Positions 1 to 5,788 of a stretch of DNA of 6,342 nt are shown here, one piece after another. A program made the position numbers and the translations under genes. The DNA lies in assembly GCA_016183075.1 (NCBI GenBank), contig JACPFH010000346.1, positions 1-6,342 of the forward strand, written 5' to 3'. Below the pieces are notes generated by a model that did no database searches, was not told the DNA's origin, and saw only the letters and a program-made list of their open reading frames with translations. The number at the start of each line of letters is the position of its first letter. Positions within the stretch are counted from its first letter, which is position 1. This DNA is from Deltaproteobacteria bacterium. GTDB taxonomy: Bacteria; Desulfobacterota; Binatia; UBA9968.

Positions 1-15
1 CCGTTCGCGGTTTGA
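1..15 (+). CDS. rplE: Ribosomal protein L5, last four codons (5' truncated by window)
   Basis: Frame 1 reads Pro-Phe-Ala-Val followed by TGA at 13-15. L5 proteins typically end in a short Met-Pro-Phe-x tail, and rplE normally lies directly upstream of rpsN in the spc operon, so this is most likely the L5 C-terminus. Only four residues are visible, so the call rests mainly on gene order. A 13-nt gap follows, holding the rpsN ribosome binding site. Confidence 0.6.
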   Translation, partial: PFAV

Positions 16-28
16 AACGGAGAGTTGC

Positions 29-214
29 GTGGCCAAAACATGTCTCAGAGTCAAAGCGGAGAGGCCGAACAAATTCAAGGTGCGCCAGTACAATCGCTGC
101 CCCCTGTGCGGCCGGGCGCGCGCGTTTTACCGGCGCTTTCGGATGTGTCGGATATGTCTCAGGGAGAATGCCCGCCGGGGGCAGGTTCCGGGATTGATCA
201 AAGCGAGCTGGTGA
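29..214 (+). CDS. rpsN: Small-subunit ribosomal protein S14, zinc-binding type
   Basis: Protein of 61 aa, the usual length of the short zinc-type S14 (type Z) found in the head of the 30S subunit. Four cysteines form the zinc ribbon: C24-x2-C27 and C40-x2-C43. The C-terminus, GQVPGLIKASW, is the family signature that contacts 16S rRNA. The start is GTG at 29, giving the standard N-terminus MAKTCLRVKAERP. A GGAG at 19-22 lies six nt upstream and supports it. The gene sits between the rplE end and rpsH, the usual spc position. A zinc-free long paralogue, common in other bacteria, is not in this window. Confidence 0.97.
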   Translation: MAKTCLRVKAERPNKFKVRQYNRCPLCGRARAFYRRFRMCRICLRENARRGQVPGLIKASW

Positions 215-230
215 GGCTTCGGAAAGTACC

Positions 231-635
231 ATGGGAATGACGGATCCGATTGCGGACATGCTGACGCGCATTCGCAATGCCGCCCGAGCGCGGCACGAGA
301 GCGTCGCGGTGCCTTGGTCGCGTACCAAGGAGGAGATTGCCAAGGTTCTGGTGGCGGAGGGTTTTTTGCTCGAGGCGAGGAGAATCAAAGGCAAGGAATG
401 GAGCGGCGAAGAGCTCCTGATTCAGATCAGATTTGACATGGAAAAGCAGCCGATTATTTCCGGTCTTAAGCGGATCAGCCGTCCCGGTCGCAGGGTTTAC
501 GTGGGTTCCGAGGGGATTCCGCTCATCCGCGGCGGGCTGGGTGTCAACATCCTGTCTACGTCCAGAGGAATCCTCGTCGACCGCGAGGCGAAGAAAGTCA
601 ACGTAGGCGGAGAACTGATCTGCTCGGTGTGGTAG
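231..635 (+). CDS. rpsH: Small-subunit ribosomal protein S8
   Basis: Protein of 134 aa, normal for S8, a primary 16S rRNA binder in the central domain of the 30S platform. In E. coli it is also the translational repressor of the spc operon. The N-terminus MGMTDPIADMLTRIRNA and the C-terminal signature around residues 108-122 (LSTSRGILVDREAKK), ending in VGGELICSVW, are diagnostic. ATG at 231 is preceded by GGAAAG at 221-226, a moderate Shine-Dalgarno with tight spacing. It lies 16 nt after rpsN and 16 nt before rplF. An S8-binding regulatory site, known in E. coli near rplE, would lie upstream of this window and cannot be judged. Confidence 0.98.
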   Translation: MGMTDPIADMLTRIRNAARARHESVAVPWSRTKEEIAKVLVAEGFLLEARRIKGKEWSGEELLIQIRFDMEKQPIISGLKRISRPGRRVYVGSEGIPLIRGGLGVNILSTSRGILVDREAKKVNVGGELICSVW

Positions 636-651
636 TCGAAAGGTTAGCGCT

Positions 652-1203
652 ATGTCACGCATTGGCCGGTTGCCTATACCACTCCCCGAAGGAGTCAAGA
701 TCGCCGTGGATGACGGCGCCATCCGGGTGGAGGGGCCGAAGGGAAAGCTCAGGACCGAGCTGCCCAAAGGGATCCAAGTGAACATCGAGGGGAAGGTTGT
801 AAAGCTTGTGCGCGGCAATGACGAGCGGAAATCCAAGGCCCTGCACGGGCTTGCGCGCAAGCTCGTCGCCAACATGGTGACGGGGGTCAGCCGCGGCTTC
901 AGCCGGGTTTTGGAGATCAACGGCGTTGGTTACCGGGCTGAGGTCAAAGGGTCGGAGTTGCATCTCGCTCTGGGTTTTTCCCATCCCGTGGTCGTCTCTT
1001 TGCCGGCCGGGGTGACGGCAAGCGTCGAACGGCAAATCATAATTACCCTTCACGGCGCTGACCGACAGGTGCTCGGGGAAATCGCGGCGAAGATCCGAGC
1101 ATTGAAACCGCCAGAGCCGTACAAGGGAAAAGGGGTCAAGTACCGGGAAGAGGTCATCCGGCGCAAGGCTGGCAAAGCCGTCGGCGCGGCGGGATCGACG
1201 TAA
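652..1203 (+). CDS. rplF: Large-subunit ribosomal protein L6
   Basis: Protein of 183 aa, a few residues longer than the usual 177-180, with the excess in a small Ala/Gly tail. L6 has two similar alpha/beta domains and binds 23S rRNA near the sarcin-ricin loop and GTPase-associated region. Visible hallmarks are the N-terminus MSRIGRLPIPLPEGV, the HGLARKLVANMVTGVS stretch (about 65-80), and the C-terminal signature PPEPYKGKGVKY at 153-164 followed by REEVIRRKAGK. AAAGG at 639-643 lies eight nt before the ATG. No anomalies are seen. Confidence 0.98.
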   Translation: MSRIGRLPIPLPEGVKIAVDDGAIRVEGPKGKLRTELPKGIQVNIEGKVVKLVRGNDERKSKALHGLARKLVANMVTGVSRGFSRVLEINGVGYRAEVKGSELHLALGFSHPVVVSLPAGVTASVERQIIITLHGADRQVLGEIAAKIRALKPPEPYKGKGVKYREEVIRRKAGKAVGAAGST

Positions 1204-1218
1204 CGGCGGAGCAAGACC

Positions 1219-1584
1219 ATGCTCAGCAACGTGCGGGAGACTGGCAGGACACGGCGCCAGAGCCGGGTGCGGAAAAAGGTCCGGGGAACCGACGAGCGCC
1301 CCCGGGTGTGCGTCTTCCGTAGCCTCAAGCATATCTACGCACAGGTCATATCCGATGAAACCGGAAACACCTTGATTTCCGTCTCGACGCTGTCAAAGGG
1401 TGTGCGGGAGAATGTAAAGAAGACCAAGGGAGTCGAAGCGGCGAAACAGGTCGGGCTGAAGTTGGCGCAAGCTTGCAAGGAGAAGAACATCGCCGCGGTC
1501 GTATTCGACCGGAACGGGTTTCTCTACCATGGCCGGGTAAAGGCTCTGGCCGAAGGCGCGCGCGAAGGAGGACTGGTTTTTTGA
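1219..1584 (+). CDS. rplR: Large-subunit ribosomal protein L18
   Basis: Protein of 121 aa, normal for bacterial L18, which binds 5S rRNA with L5 in the central protuberance. The basic N-terminus (RTRRQSRVRKKVRGT, residues 10-24), RPRVCVFRSLKHIYAQVI (27-44) and the C-terminal signature FDRNGFLYHGRVKALAEGA (96-114), ending GGLVF, are all family features. GGAG at 1208-1211 is seven nt upstream of ATG 1219. The TGA at 1582-1584 is followed at once by an AAGGAG and then a heptad-repeat hairpin that separates this gene from rpsE. Confidence 0.98.
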   Translation: MLSNVRETGRTRRQSRVRKKVRGTDERPRVCVFRSLKHIYAQVISDETGNTLISVSTLSKGVRENVKKTKGVEAAKQVGLKLAQACKEKNIAAVVFDRNGFLYHGRVKALAEGAREGGLVF

Positions 1585-1585
1585 G

Positions 1586-1591
1586 AAGGAG
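1586..1591 (+). promoter_or_regulatory. Displaced Shine-Dalgarno of rpsE
   Basis: AAGGAG lies two nt after the rplR stop, where a normal operon would have its start codon 5-9 nt later. Here the next start, rpsE ATG at 1676, is 84 nt further on and its immediate upstream sequence is pyrimidine-rich (atttttct) with no Shine-Dalgarno. Everything between is the hairpin at 1594-1667. If the hairpin folds, the path from this site to the ATG is 2 + 8 = 10 nt. The site is seen directly. Its use by rpsE through the fold is an inference. Confidence 0.5.
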
Positions 1592-1593
1592 TA

Positions 1594-1667
1594 AGAATCC
1601 AGAATTCAGAATCCAGGAGCCAGAATCTCTGAGACTTCTGACTTCTGACTTCTGACTACTGTATTCT
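1594..1667 (+). repeat. Heptad-repeat inverted pair A (rplR-rpsE gap)
   Basis: The left arm 1594-1627 is made of consecutive 7-nt units beginning at 1594, 1601, 1608, 1615 and 1622 (AGAATCC type). The right arm 1634-1667 is made of units starting at 1634, 1641, 1648 and 1655 (ACTTCTG type) plus a diverged fifth at 1662. Compared with the reverse complement of the right arm, the left arm matches at about 25 of 34 positions with one further G-U pair. The loop is the 6 nt at 1628-1633. The first five pairs (1594-1598 with 1663-1667) are perfect. No open reading frame is supported here. Short heptanucleotide tandem repeats are known from cyanobacteria as STRR sequences. Relation to those is not shown. 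Confidence 0.8.
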
Positions 1668-1675
1668 ATTTTTCT

Positions 1676-2173
1676 ATGGAACGCATCGATCCGACGGGAC
1701 TGGAACTCAAGGAGAAGGTTGTTCAGATTAGCCGCGTGGCCAAAGTGGTCAAGGGAGGCCGTCGCTTTAGCTTCAACGCCCTGGTAGTCGTTGGCGATGG
1801 CAAGTCGACCGTGGGCTATGGTCTGGGCAAGGCCAACGAGGTGCCGGAAGCGATTCGGAAAGGGTTGGAGCATGCCAAGAAGAGTCTCATTCGCGTGCCT
1901 ATCATGGATGGAACGATTCCGTTCGAGGTCACCGGCCATTTCGGCGCCGGGTATGTAATCTTAAAGCCGGCTTCGGAAGGCACCGGGGTTATTGCCGGTG
2001 GGGGGGTTCGGGCAGTCGTGGAGGCGGCCGGCATACAGAACGTTTTGACCAAGTGCATTGGCTCGACCAATCCTCATAACATGGTTAAGGCTGCCTTTGA
2101 GGCGCTCAAAGATCTCAAGTTCCCCGATGAGATCGCGGCCCGGCGGGGAAAAACTTTAGGAGAGATCCGCTGA
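1676..2173 (+). CDS. rpsE: Small-subunit ribosomal protein S5
   Basis: Protein of 165 aa, normal length. S5 lies at the mRNA entrance/decoding region of the 30S body and influences accuracy. The N-terminal dsRNA-binding-like domain contains ELKEKVVQISRVAKVVKGGR (10-29), then VGYGLGKANEVPEAI (46-60). The C-terminal domain contains IAGGGVRAVVEAAGI (106-120) and the NPHNMVKAA stretch (132-140). The loop GDGKSTVGYG differs somewhat from the common GNGxVGFG but keeps the glycine framework. ATG 1676 gives the canonical MERIDPTGLELKEK start. There is no local Shine-Dalgarno, and the nearest is the AAGGAG at 1586-1591 beyond hairpin A. rplO follows after only 5 nt, so rpmD is missing from its usual slot. 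Confidence 0.98.
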   Translation: MERIDPTGLELKEKVVQISRVAKVVKGGRRFSFNALVVVGDGKSTVGYGLGKANEVPEAIRKGLEHAKKSLIRVPIMDGTIPFEVTGHFGAGYVILKPASEGTGVIAGGGVRAVVEAAGIQNVLTKCIGSTNPHNMVKAAFEALKDLKFPDEIAARRGKTLGEIR

Positions 2174-2178
2174 AAGAT

Positions 2179-2640
2179 ATGGACTTGAGTCGCTTAAAGC
2201 CCGCTCCCGGCGCGCACCGCAAACGCAAGCGCGTTGGTAGGGGCGATGGGTCTGGGCACGGCAAGACCTCTTGCCGCGGGCACAAAGGCCAAGGGTCGCG
2301 CGCGGGTGGCGGGGTCAGGCCCGGCTTTGAGGGCGGGCAGATGCCGCTCAAGCGGCGGGTACCCAAGCGCGGCTTTCGCAACCCCTTCAGGAAAGTGGCG
2401 GCCGTCGTCAATGTCGGCCAGCTCGAAGTCTTCGACCCGGGAAGCGAGGTTACCCCAGAATTGTTACGGCAACGTGGAGTGGTGCGCAAAGGGGGCGTGC
2501 CAATAAAGATTTTGGGGGACGGCTCTTTGACGAAAACCCTGACCGTTAAGGCCCACAGTTTTTCCACCAAGGCGAAAGAAAAAATCGAGGCGTCGGGCGG
2601 CAAGGCGGAGTTATTGCCCGGAGGCAATGGGCAGCAGTGA
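2179..2640 (+). CDS. rplO: Large-subunit ribosomal protein L15
   Basis: Protein of 153 aa, slightly longer than the common 144-148. L15 is a late-assembly 50S protein with a long glycine/arginine-rich N-terminal extension entering the rRNA core. The extension is clear: KRKRVGRGDGSGHGKTSCRG (15-34), GQGSRAGGGVRPGFEGGQMP (37-56). The globular domain ends with KAKEKIEASGGKAELL (131-146), where L15 proteins usually stop. The final seven residues (PGGNGQQ) are encoded by the left arm of heptad repeat B. ATG 2179 lies 5 nt after the rpsE stop with GGAGAG (2160-2165) inside the end of rpsE, so translation is probably coupled. Confidence 0.97.
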   Translation: MDLSRLKPAPGAHRKRKRVGRGDGSGHGKTSCRGHKGQGSRAGGGVRPGFEGGQMPLKRRVPKRGFRNPFRKVAAVVNVGQLEVFDPGSEVTPELLRQRGVVRKGGVPIKILGDGSLTKTLTVKAHSFSTKAKEKIEASGGKAELLPGGNGQQ

Positions 2641-2726
2641 ATGAAGACCTGGCATCTCCTCTTTTTCTATTGCCTGTTTCAGCCAGAGGCTGATCCGCCT
2701 CAGGCGGAGCCTGCTGCCTATTGCCT
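2622..2726 (+). repeat. Heptad-repeat inverted pair B (rplO 3' end to secY)
   Basis: The left arm 2622-2637 and right arm 2711-2726 can form a 16-bp stem, 15 Watson-Crick pairs plus one G-U. The right arm is phased in sevens: GCCTGCT (2709), GCCTATT (2716), GCCTAAC (2723). The left arm, AGGCAAT at 2622 followed by GGGCAGC, lies within the last codons of rplO and ends one base before its TGA. The 73-nt loop holds the stop codon, a further CTATTGCCTG copy near 2668-2677, and two small perfect hairpins. There is also a local ATTGCC/GGCAAT inversion at 2613-2618 and 2623-2628. Confidence 0.75.
2680..2708 (+). repeat. Two adjacent small hairpins inside the loop of pair B
   Basis: CAGCC-AGA-GGCTG (2680-2692) and TCCGCC-TCA-GGCGGA (2694-2708) are perfect inverted repeats with 5- and 6-bp stems and 3-nt loops. 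The second is GC-rich and stable as RNA. It is not followed by a T-run, so it does not look like an intrinsic terminator. Its sequence is unlike the heptads around it, so it may be a separate small palindromic repeat nested in the element. Confidence 0.65.
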
Positions 2727-2736
2727 AACATGATTT

Positions 2737-4047
2737 ATGCTTGAAGGGTTTCAAAACGCGGCTAGGATCCCTGAGCTCAGGCGGCGGCTGATTTTTACTT
2801 TGGCCATGCTTGCCGTGTACCGCTTGGGCGTGGCAATCCCGACTCCGGGAATTGATCGGCAGGCGCTGGCGGCGTTTTTCGAAAAGGTCGAGGGGACGAT
2901 CTTCGGTCTGTTCAACCTCTTTTCCGGCGGCGCCCTGGAGCAATTCTCGGTTTTCTCCCTGGGCATCATGCCGTATATCAGCGCCTCGATCATTCTGCAG
3001 CTTCTCACCGTGGTCTTTCCGTATCTTGAGCGTCTATCGAAGGAAGGCGAGGTCGGCCGCAGAAAGATAACCCAATACACGCGCTATGGGACGGTCGCGC
3101 TTTCGATCGTTCAGGGGCTTATGATCGCGGTGGGGCTGGAAGGGACGCGCGGGCCGGGAGGAGAGGCTATTGTTTTGCAGCCGGGTTGGCATTTTCGCCT
3201 GATGACCATGATCACCCTGACTTCGGGAACCGCCTTCATCATGTGGTTGGGCGAGCAGATCACGGAGCGGGGGATCGGCAATGGTATTTCGCTGATCATC
3301 TTCGCCGGTATTGTGGCCCGGCTGCCGTCGGCGGTCACCGCCACGATGCAGTTCGTTCGCGAGGGCGAGATGGGCATTCTCGTGCTGCTCTTTATCCTTG
3401 TGTTCGTGGCGGTGGTGGTGGGATTGATTATTTTCATGGAGAGGGGGCAGCGGCGGATTCCGGTTCAGTACGCCAAACGGGTGGTCGGGCGCAAGATGTA
3501 TGGGGGCCAGACCTCCCATCTCCCGCTCAAGATCAACACTTCGGGTGTGATTCCACCCATTTTTGCCTCCTCCATCCTGATCTTTCCGGCTACCGTGGCT
3601 CAGTTTGTCCAGTACCCGTGGGCGCAGACGGTCGCGGCGTATCTGGGGCCGGGCCGATGGCTGCATGATGTGCTCTACGTCGGCTTTATTATTTTTTTCT
3701 GTTATTTCTATACCGCGGTGGTCTTTAACCCGGTGGACGTTGCGGAGAACATGAAGAAGTTCGGGGGGTACATTCCGGGAATCCGGCCAGGCCAGAAAAC
3801 GGCCGACTTTATTGACCGGGTCCTCTCCCGAGTCACCCTGGGTGGGGCCGTCTACCTCTCGGCGGTAGCCCTATTGCCGACGATTTTGATCCGGCAGTTT
3901 AACGTGCCTTTTTTCTTCGGGGGGACCGCGCTTCTGATCGTAGTCGGAGTTGCGTTGGACACAGTGGCCCAAGTCGAGACCCATATGATCAGCCGCAATT
4001 ACGAAGGCTTCATGAAGCGGGGCCGCCTGCGCGGGAGAAGGGGTTAG
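2737..4047 (+). CDS. secY: Protein translocase channel subunit SecY
   Basis: Protein of 436 aa, the family's normal length. SecY forms the inner-membrane protein-conducting channel with SecE/SecG and accepts preproteins from SecA or the ribosome. Ten membrane segments are readable at about 18-36, 72-96, 113-135, 154-174, 183-203, 212-234, 268-291, 311-332, 366-386 and 392-412. The plug region lies near 56-68. Landmarks are PYLERLSKEGEVGRRKI (95-111), the ERGIGNGIS motif (177-185), the cytosolic loop RRIPVQYAKRVVGRKMYGG (239-257) and NPVDVAENMKKFGGYIPGIR (331-350), which contact ribosome/SecA. The tail is basic (KRGRLRGRRG). ATG 2737 gives a canonical MLEGFQN start, but no Shine-Dalgarno is visible in the 20 nt upstream. 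Repeat B abuts it. Confidence 0.98.
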   Translation: MLEGFQNAARIPELRRRLIFTLAMLAVYRLGVAIPTPGIDRQALAAFFEKVEGTIFGLFNLFSGGALEQFSVFSLGIMPYISASIILQLLTVVFPYLERLSKEGEVGRRKITQYTRYGTVALSIVQGLMIAVGLEGTRGPGGEAIVLQPGWHFRLMTMITLTSGTAFIMWLGEQITERGIGNGISLIIFAGIVARLPSAVTATMQFVREGEMGILVLLFILVFVAVVVGLIIFMERGQRRIPVQYAKRVVGRKMYGGQTSHLPLKINTSGVIPPIFASSILIFPATVAQFVQYPWAQTVAAYLGPGRWLHDVLYVGFIIFFCYFYTAVVFNPVDVAENMKKFGGYIPGIRPGQKTADFIDRVLSRVTLGGAVYLSAVALLPTILIRQFNVPFFFGGTALLIVVGVALDTVAQVETHMISRNYEGFMKRGRLRGRRG

Positions 4048-4058
4048 GCTAAGTCGGT

Positions 4059-4064
4059 GGAGGT
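4059..4064 (+). promoter_or_regulatory. Strong ribosome binding site of adk
   Basis: GGAGGT lies only 3 nt from GTG 4068 and 9 nt from the next in-frame GTG at 4074. The family N-terminus (M-R-x-x-x-L-G-P-P-G) favours 4068, while Shine-Dalgarno spacing favours 4074. The choice changes the protein by two residues. Confidence 0.7.
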
Positions 4065-4067
4065 GCC

Positions 4068-4721
4068 GTGCGTGTGCTCCTTTTGGGGCCTCCGGGGGCA
4101 GGGAAAGGGACGCAGGCGGATCGTTTGACGGCAGCGTTCGGAGCTTGCCAGGTTTCGACCGGAGACATCCTGCGAAAAGCCGTTGAGGATAAGACTCCGT
4201 TGGGACAAAAGGCTGCGGCTATCATGGCAAAGGGAGAGTTGGTCCCGGACGCTTTGATGATCGATCTCGTCGCGGAACGGCTGCGCCGAGAAGATTGCCG
4301 CAGAGGATTTGTCTTGGATGGTTTTCCGCGCACCCTCGAGCAAGCCCAGGCCCTGGAGGGGATCCTCAAAGCCATGGGATCCGAACTGGACTGCGTGGTT
4401 TCGATTCGGGTTCCCGAAGCCGCGATCGTTGAACGGCTGGAGGGGCGGCGCAGTTGCCGGGGGTGTGGGGTGCTCTATCACCGGGTGTTTCATCCGCCCG
4501 CGCGGGATGGAGTTTGTGATCGCTGCCAGGGCACGCTGTATCAAAGGGAAGACGATCGGGTGGAGACGATCCGTGCGCGTCTGCGCGTCTATGAAGAGCG
4601 AACCGCCCCCTTGATCCAGTATTACCGTGACCGGGGCCTGCTTAAGGAGATCGACGGGGTTGGTGATGTGGATGAGATTCAGAGCCGTATCCGCCGAGCT
4701 TGGGGAGAGGCGAGAGCGTGA
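4068..4721 (+). CDS. adk: Adenylate kinase, zinc-LID type
   Basis: Protein of 217 aa, typical of the long adenylate kinases. It is cytosolic and catalyses ATP + AMP to 2 ADP, setting adenylate energy charge. The P-loop is GPPGAGKGT at 7-15. The AMP-binding region is STGDILRKAV (30-39), and FVLDGFPRT (81-89) is the family signature. The LID (about 125-163) carries C130-x2-C133 and C150-x2-C153, a four-cysteine zinc site like that of Gram-positive enzymes, in contrast to the Cys-free LID of E. coli. RVETIRARLRVYEE (164-177) supplies catalytic arginines. The start is GTG (4068, or possibly 4074). It lies 20 nt after secY and overlaps map by 4 nt (GTGA), implying coupled translation. Confidence 0.97.
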   Translation: MRVLLLGPPGAGKGTQADRLTAAFGACQVSTGDILRKAVEDKTPLGQKAAAIMAKGELVPDALMIDLVAERLRREDCRRGFVLDGFPRTLEQAQALEGILKAMGSELDCVVSIRVPEAAIVERLEGRRSCRGCGVLYHRVFHPPARDGVCDRCQGTLYQREDDRVETIRARLRVYEERTAPLIQYYRDRGLLKEIDGVGDVDEIQSRIRRAWGEARA

Positions 4722-5476
4722 TTGCCCTGAAGTCGGCTCGGGAAATTGAGGTCCTGAGGCGCGCGAACGTGATCGTGGCCGAGATCCTGCAGGAACTTAG
4801 GGGCAGGGTGGCCCCGGGTGTAACGACGCTCGAGCTCGACCAGTTGGCAGAGGAGCTGACTTATAAGAAAAGGGCGCAGCCGGCCTTTAAAGGCTATACG
4901 ATGGCCGGCAGGGTCTTTCCCCGTACGCTCTGTGTTTCCGTCAACGACGAGATCGTACACGGGATTCCTTCCGGGCGGCGGCTCCAGAAGGGCGACATCG
5001 TGGGTCTGGACTTCGGCGTGATTTGCGATGGGTACTACGGCGATGCTGCTATTACCGTTGGAGTGGGGGAGGTGAGCGAGGAGGCGGCACGTCTCGTGCG
5101 GGTGACCGAGGCCGCGCTGGGCCAGGGCATCGAGCAGCTCTGTGAGGGCAAGAGGTTGGGGGATCTCGCGTGGGCGATCCAGAGCACGGTTGAGAGCGCC
5201 GGCTTTTCAGTGGTCCGGGCCTTTGTGGGCCACGGCATAGGCCGCAAGCTTCACGAGGAGCCGCCCGTTCCCAACTACGGCGAGCCCGACCGCGGACTTC
5301 GCCTCAGGGAGGGGATGGTGCTGGCCATAGAGCCGATGGTGACCGCGGGCGGTTACGAAGTCGAGATCAAGGATGACGGGTGGACGGCGGTTACCAAAGA
5401 CGGTAGCCTATCGGCGCATTTCGAGCATTCGGTGGCGATCACGAAGAATGGGCCCTATATTTTAAGTCGGATATAA
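4718..5476 (+). CDS. map: Methionine aminopeptidase, type I
   Basis: Protein of 252 aa from GTG 4718. This start overlaps the adk stop (GTGA), gives the standard MIALKSAREIE N-terminus and has a purine-rich GGGAGAGG at 4702-4709. An in-frame ATG at 4700 would add six atypical residues and is less likely. The enzyme removes initiator Met from nascent proteins at the ribosome. The five metal ligands are all present: D98 (LDFG), D109 (YYGDA), H172 (GHGIG), E205 (AIEP), E236 (HFEH), plus H81 (IVHGIP) and H179. Between Y60 and F67 the chain reads TMAGRV, about four residues longer than the usual short turn there. No zinc-finger extension is present, so it is the short type Ia form. Confidence 0.96.
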   Translation: MIALKSAREIEVLRRANVIVAEILQELRGRVAPGVTTLELDQLAEELTYKKRAQPAFKGYTMAGRVFPRTLCVSVNDEIVHGIPSGRRLQKGDIVGLDFGVICDGYYGDAAITVGVGEVSEEAARLVRVTEAALGQGIEQLCEGKRLGDLAWAIQSTVESAGFSVVRAFVGHGIGRKLHEEPPVPNYGEPDRGLRLREGMVLAIEPMVTAGGYEVEIKDDGWTAVTKDGSLSAHFEHSVAITKNGPYILSRI

Positions 5477-5486
5477 AGAGGGTATG

Positions 5487-5556
5487 AGGCAACAGGCAAA
5501 AGGCGCCAGGCGACAAGCAAACGAGAGATCGCTATTGCCTACTGCCTGGCGCCTTT
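5487..5556 (+). repeat. Heptad-repeat inverted pair D (map-infA gap)
   Basis: The left arm has five consecutive heptads starting at 5487, 5494, 5501, 5508 and 5515, all beginning A-G/A-G-C (for example AGGCAAC, AGGCAAA). The right arm has heptads at 5537, 5544 and 5551 (GCCTACT, GCCTGGC, GCCTTTG). A perfect 13-bp inverted match joins 5499-5511 and 5544-5556, with weaker pairing further in. The heptad is essentially the same as in pair B. A weak purine stretch, AGAGGGT at 5477-5483, lies just after the map stop, outside the stem. No transposase or coding function is seen. Confidence 0.8.
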
Positions 5557-5569
5557 GATTGGCTGTCCA

Positions 5570-5788
5570 ATGCCGAAAGGGGATGCCATTGAAGTCACGG
5601 GGACGGTGCTGGAGACGCTCCCGAATGCCATGTTCCGGGTCGAGCTCGACAACGGGCATAAAGTGCTGGCACATATCTCGGGCAAGATGCGCATGCACTA
5701 CATCAAAATTCTTCCCGGGGATAAGGTCAAGATCGAGCTGTCGCCTTACGACTTGAGCCGGGGGCGAATTGTCTACCGGGAAAAATAA
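5570..5788 (+). CDS. infA: Translation initiation factor IF-1
   Basis: Protein of 72 aa from ATG 5570, exactly the usual IF-1 length. It is a single OB-fold protein that occupies the 30S A site during initiation with IF-2 and IF-3. The core GTVLETLPNAMFRVELDNGH (11-30), VLAHISGKMR (32-41), ILPGDKVKIELSPYD (47-61) and LSRGRIVYR (62-70) is nearly textbook. An in-frame TTG at 5555 would add five residues and falls inside the repeat end, so it is unlikely. The sequence just before the ATG (gattggctgtcca) has no clear Shine-Dalgarno. The only purine-rich candidate is beyond hairpin D. The stop TAA is immediately followed by GGAGGT. Confidence 0.97.
   Translation: MPKGDAIEVTGTVLETLPNAMFRVELDNGHKVLAHISGKMRMHYIKILPGDKVKIELSPYDLSRGRIVYREK

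Noticed and set aside
198..920. Long open frame on the minus strand (240 codons) and similar ones opposite rplF and secY
   Set aside because: They lie opposite well-identified ribosomal and secY genes in GC-rich sequence, have no recognisable protein features, and are expected mirror frames.
1662..1667. TATTCT as a possible -10 box before rpsE
   Set aside because: No -35 element at suitable distance, and the sequence is the outer end of the right arm of hairpin A.
4700..4717. Upstream ATG at 4700 as the map start
   Set aside because: It would add MGRGES, absent from the family, overlap adk by 22 nt and lose the purine-rich site at 4702-4709 as its ribosome binding site. GTG 4718 fits better.
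5555..5569. TTG at 5555 as the infA start
   Set aside because: It gives a 77-aa protein with five extra residues read from the end of the repeat. ATG 5570 gives the standard 72-aa IF-1.
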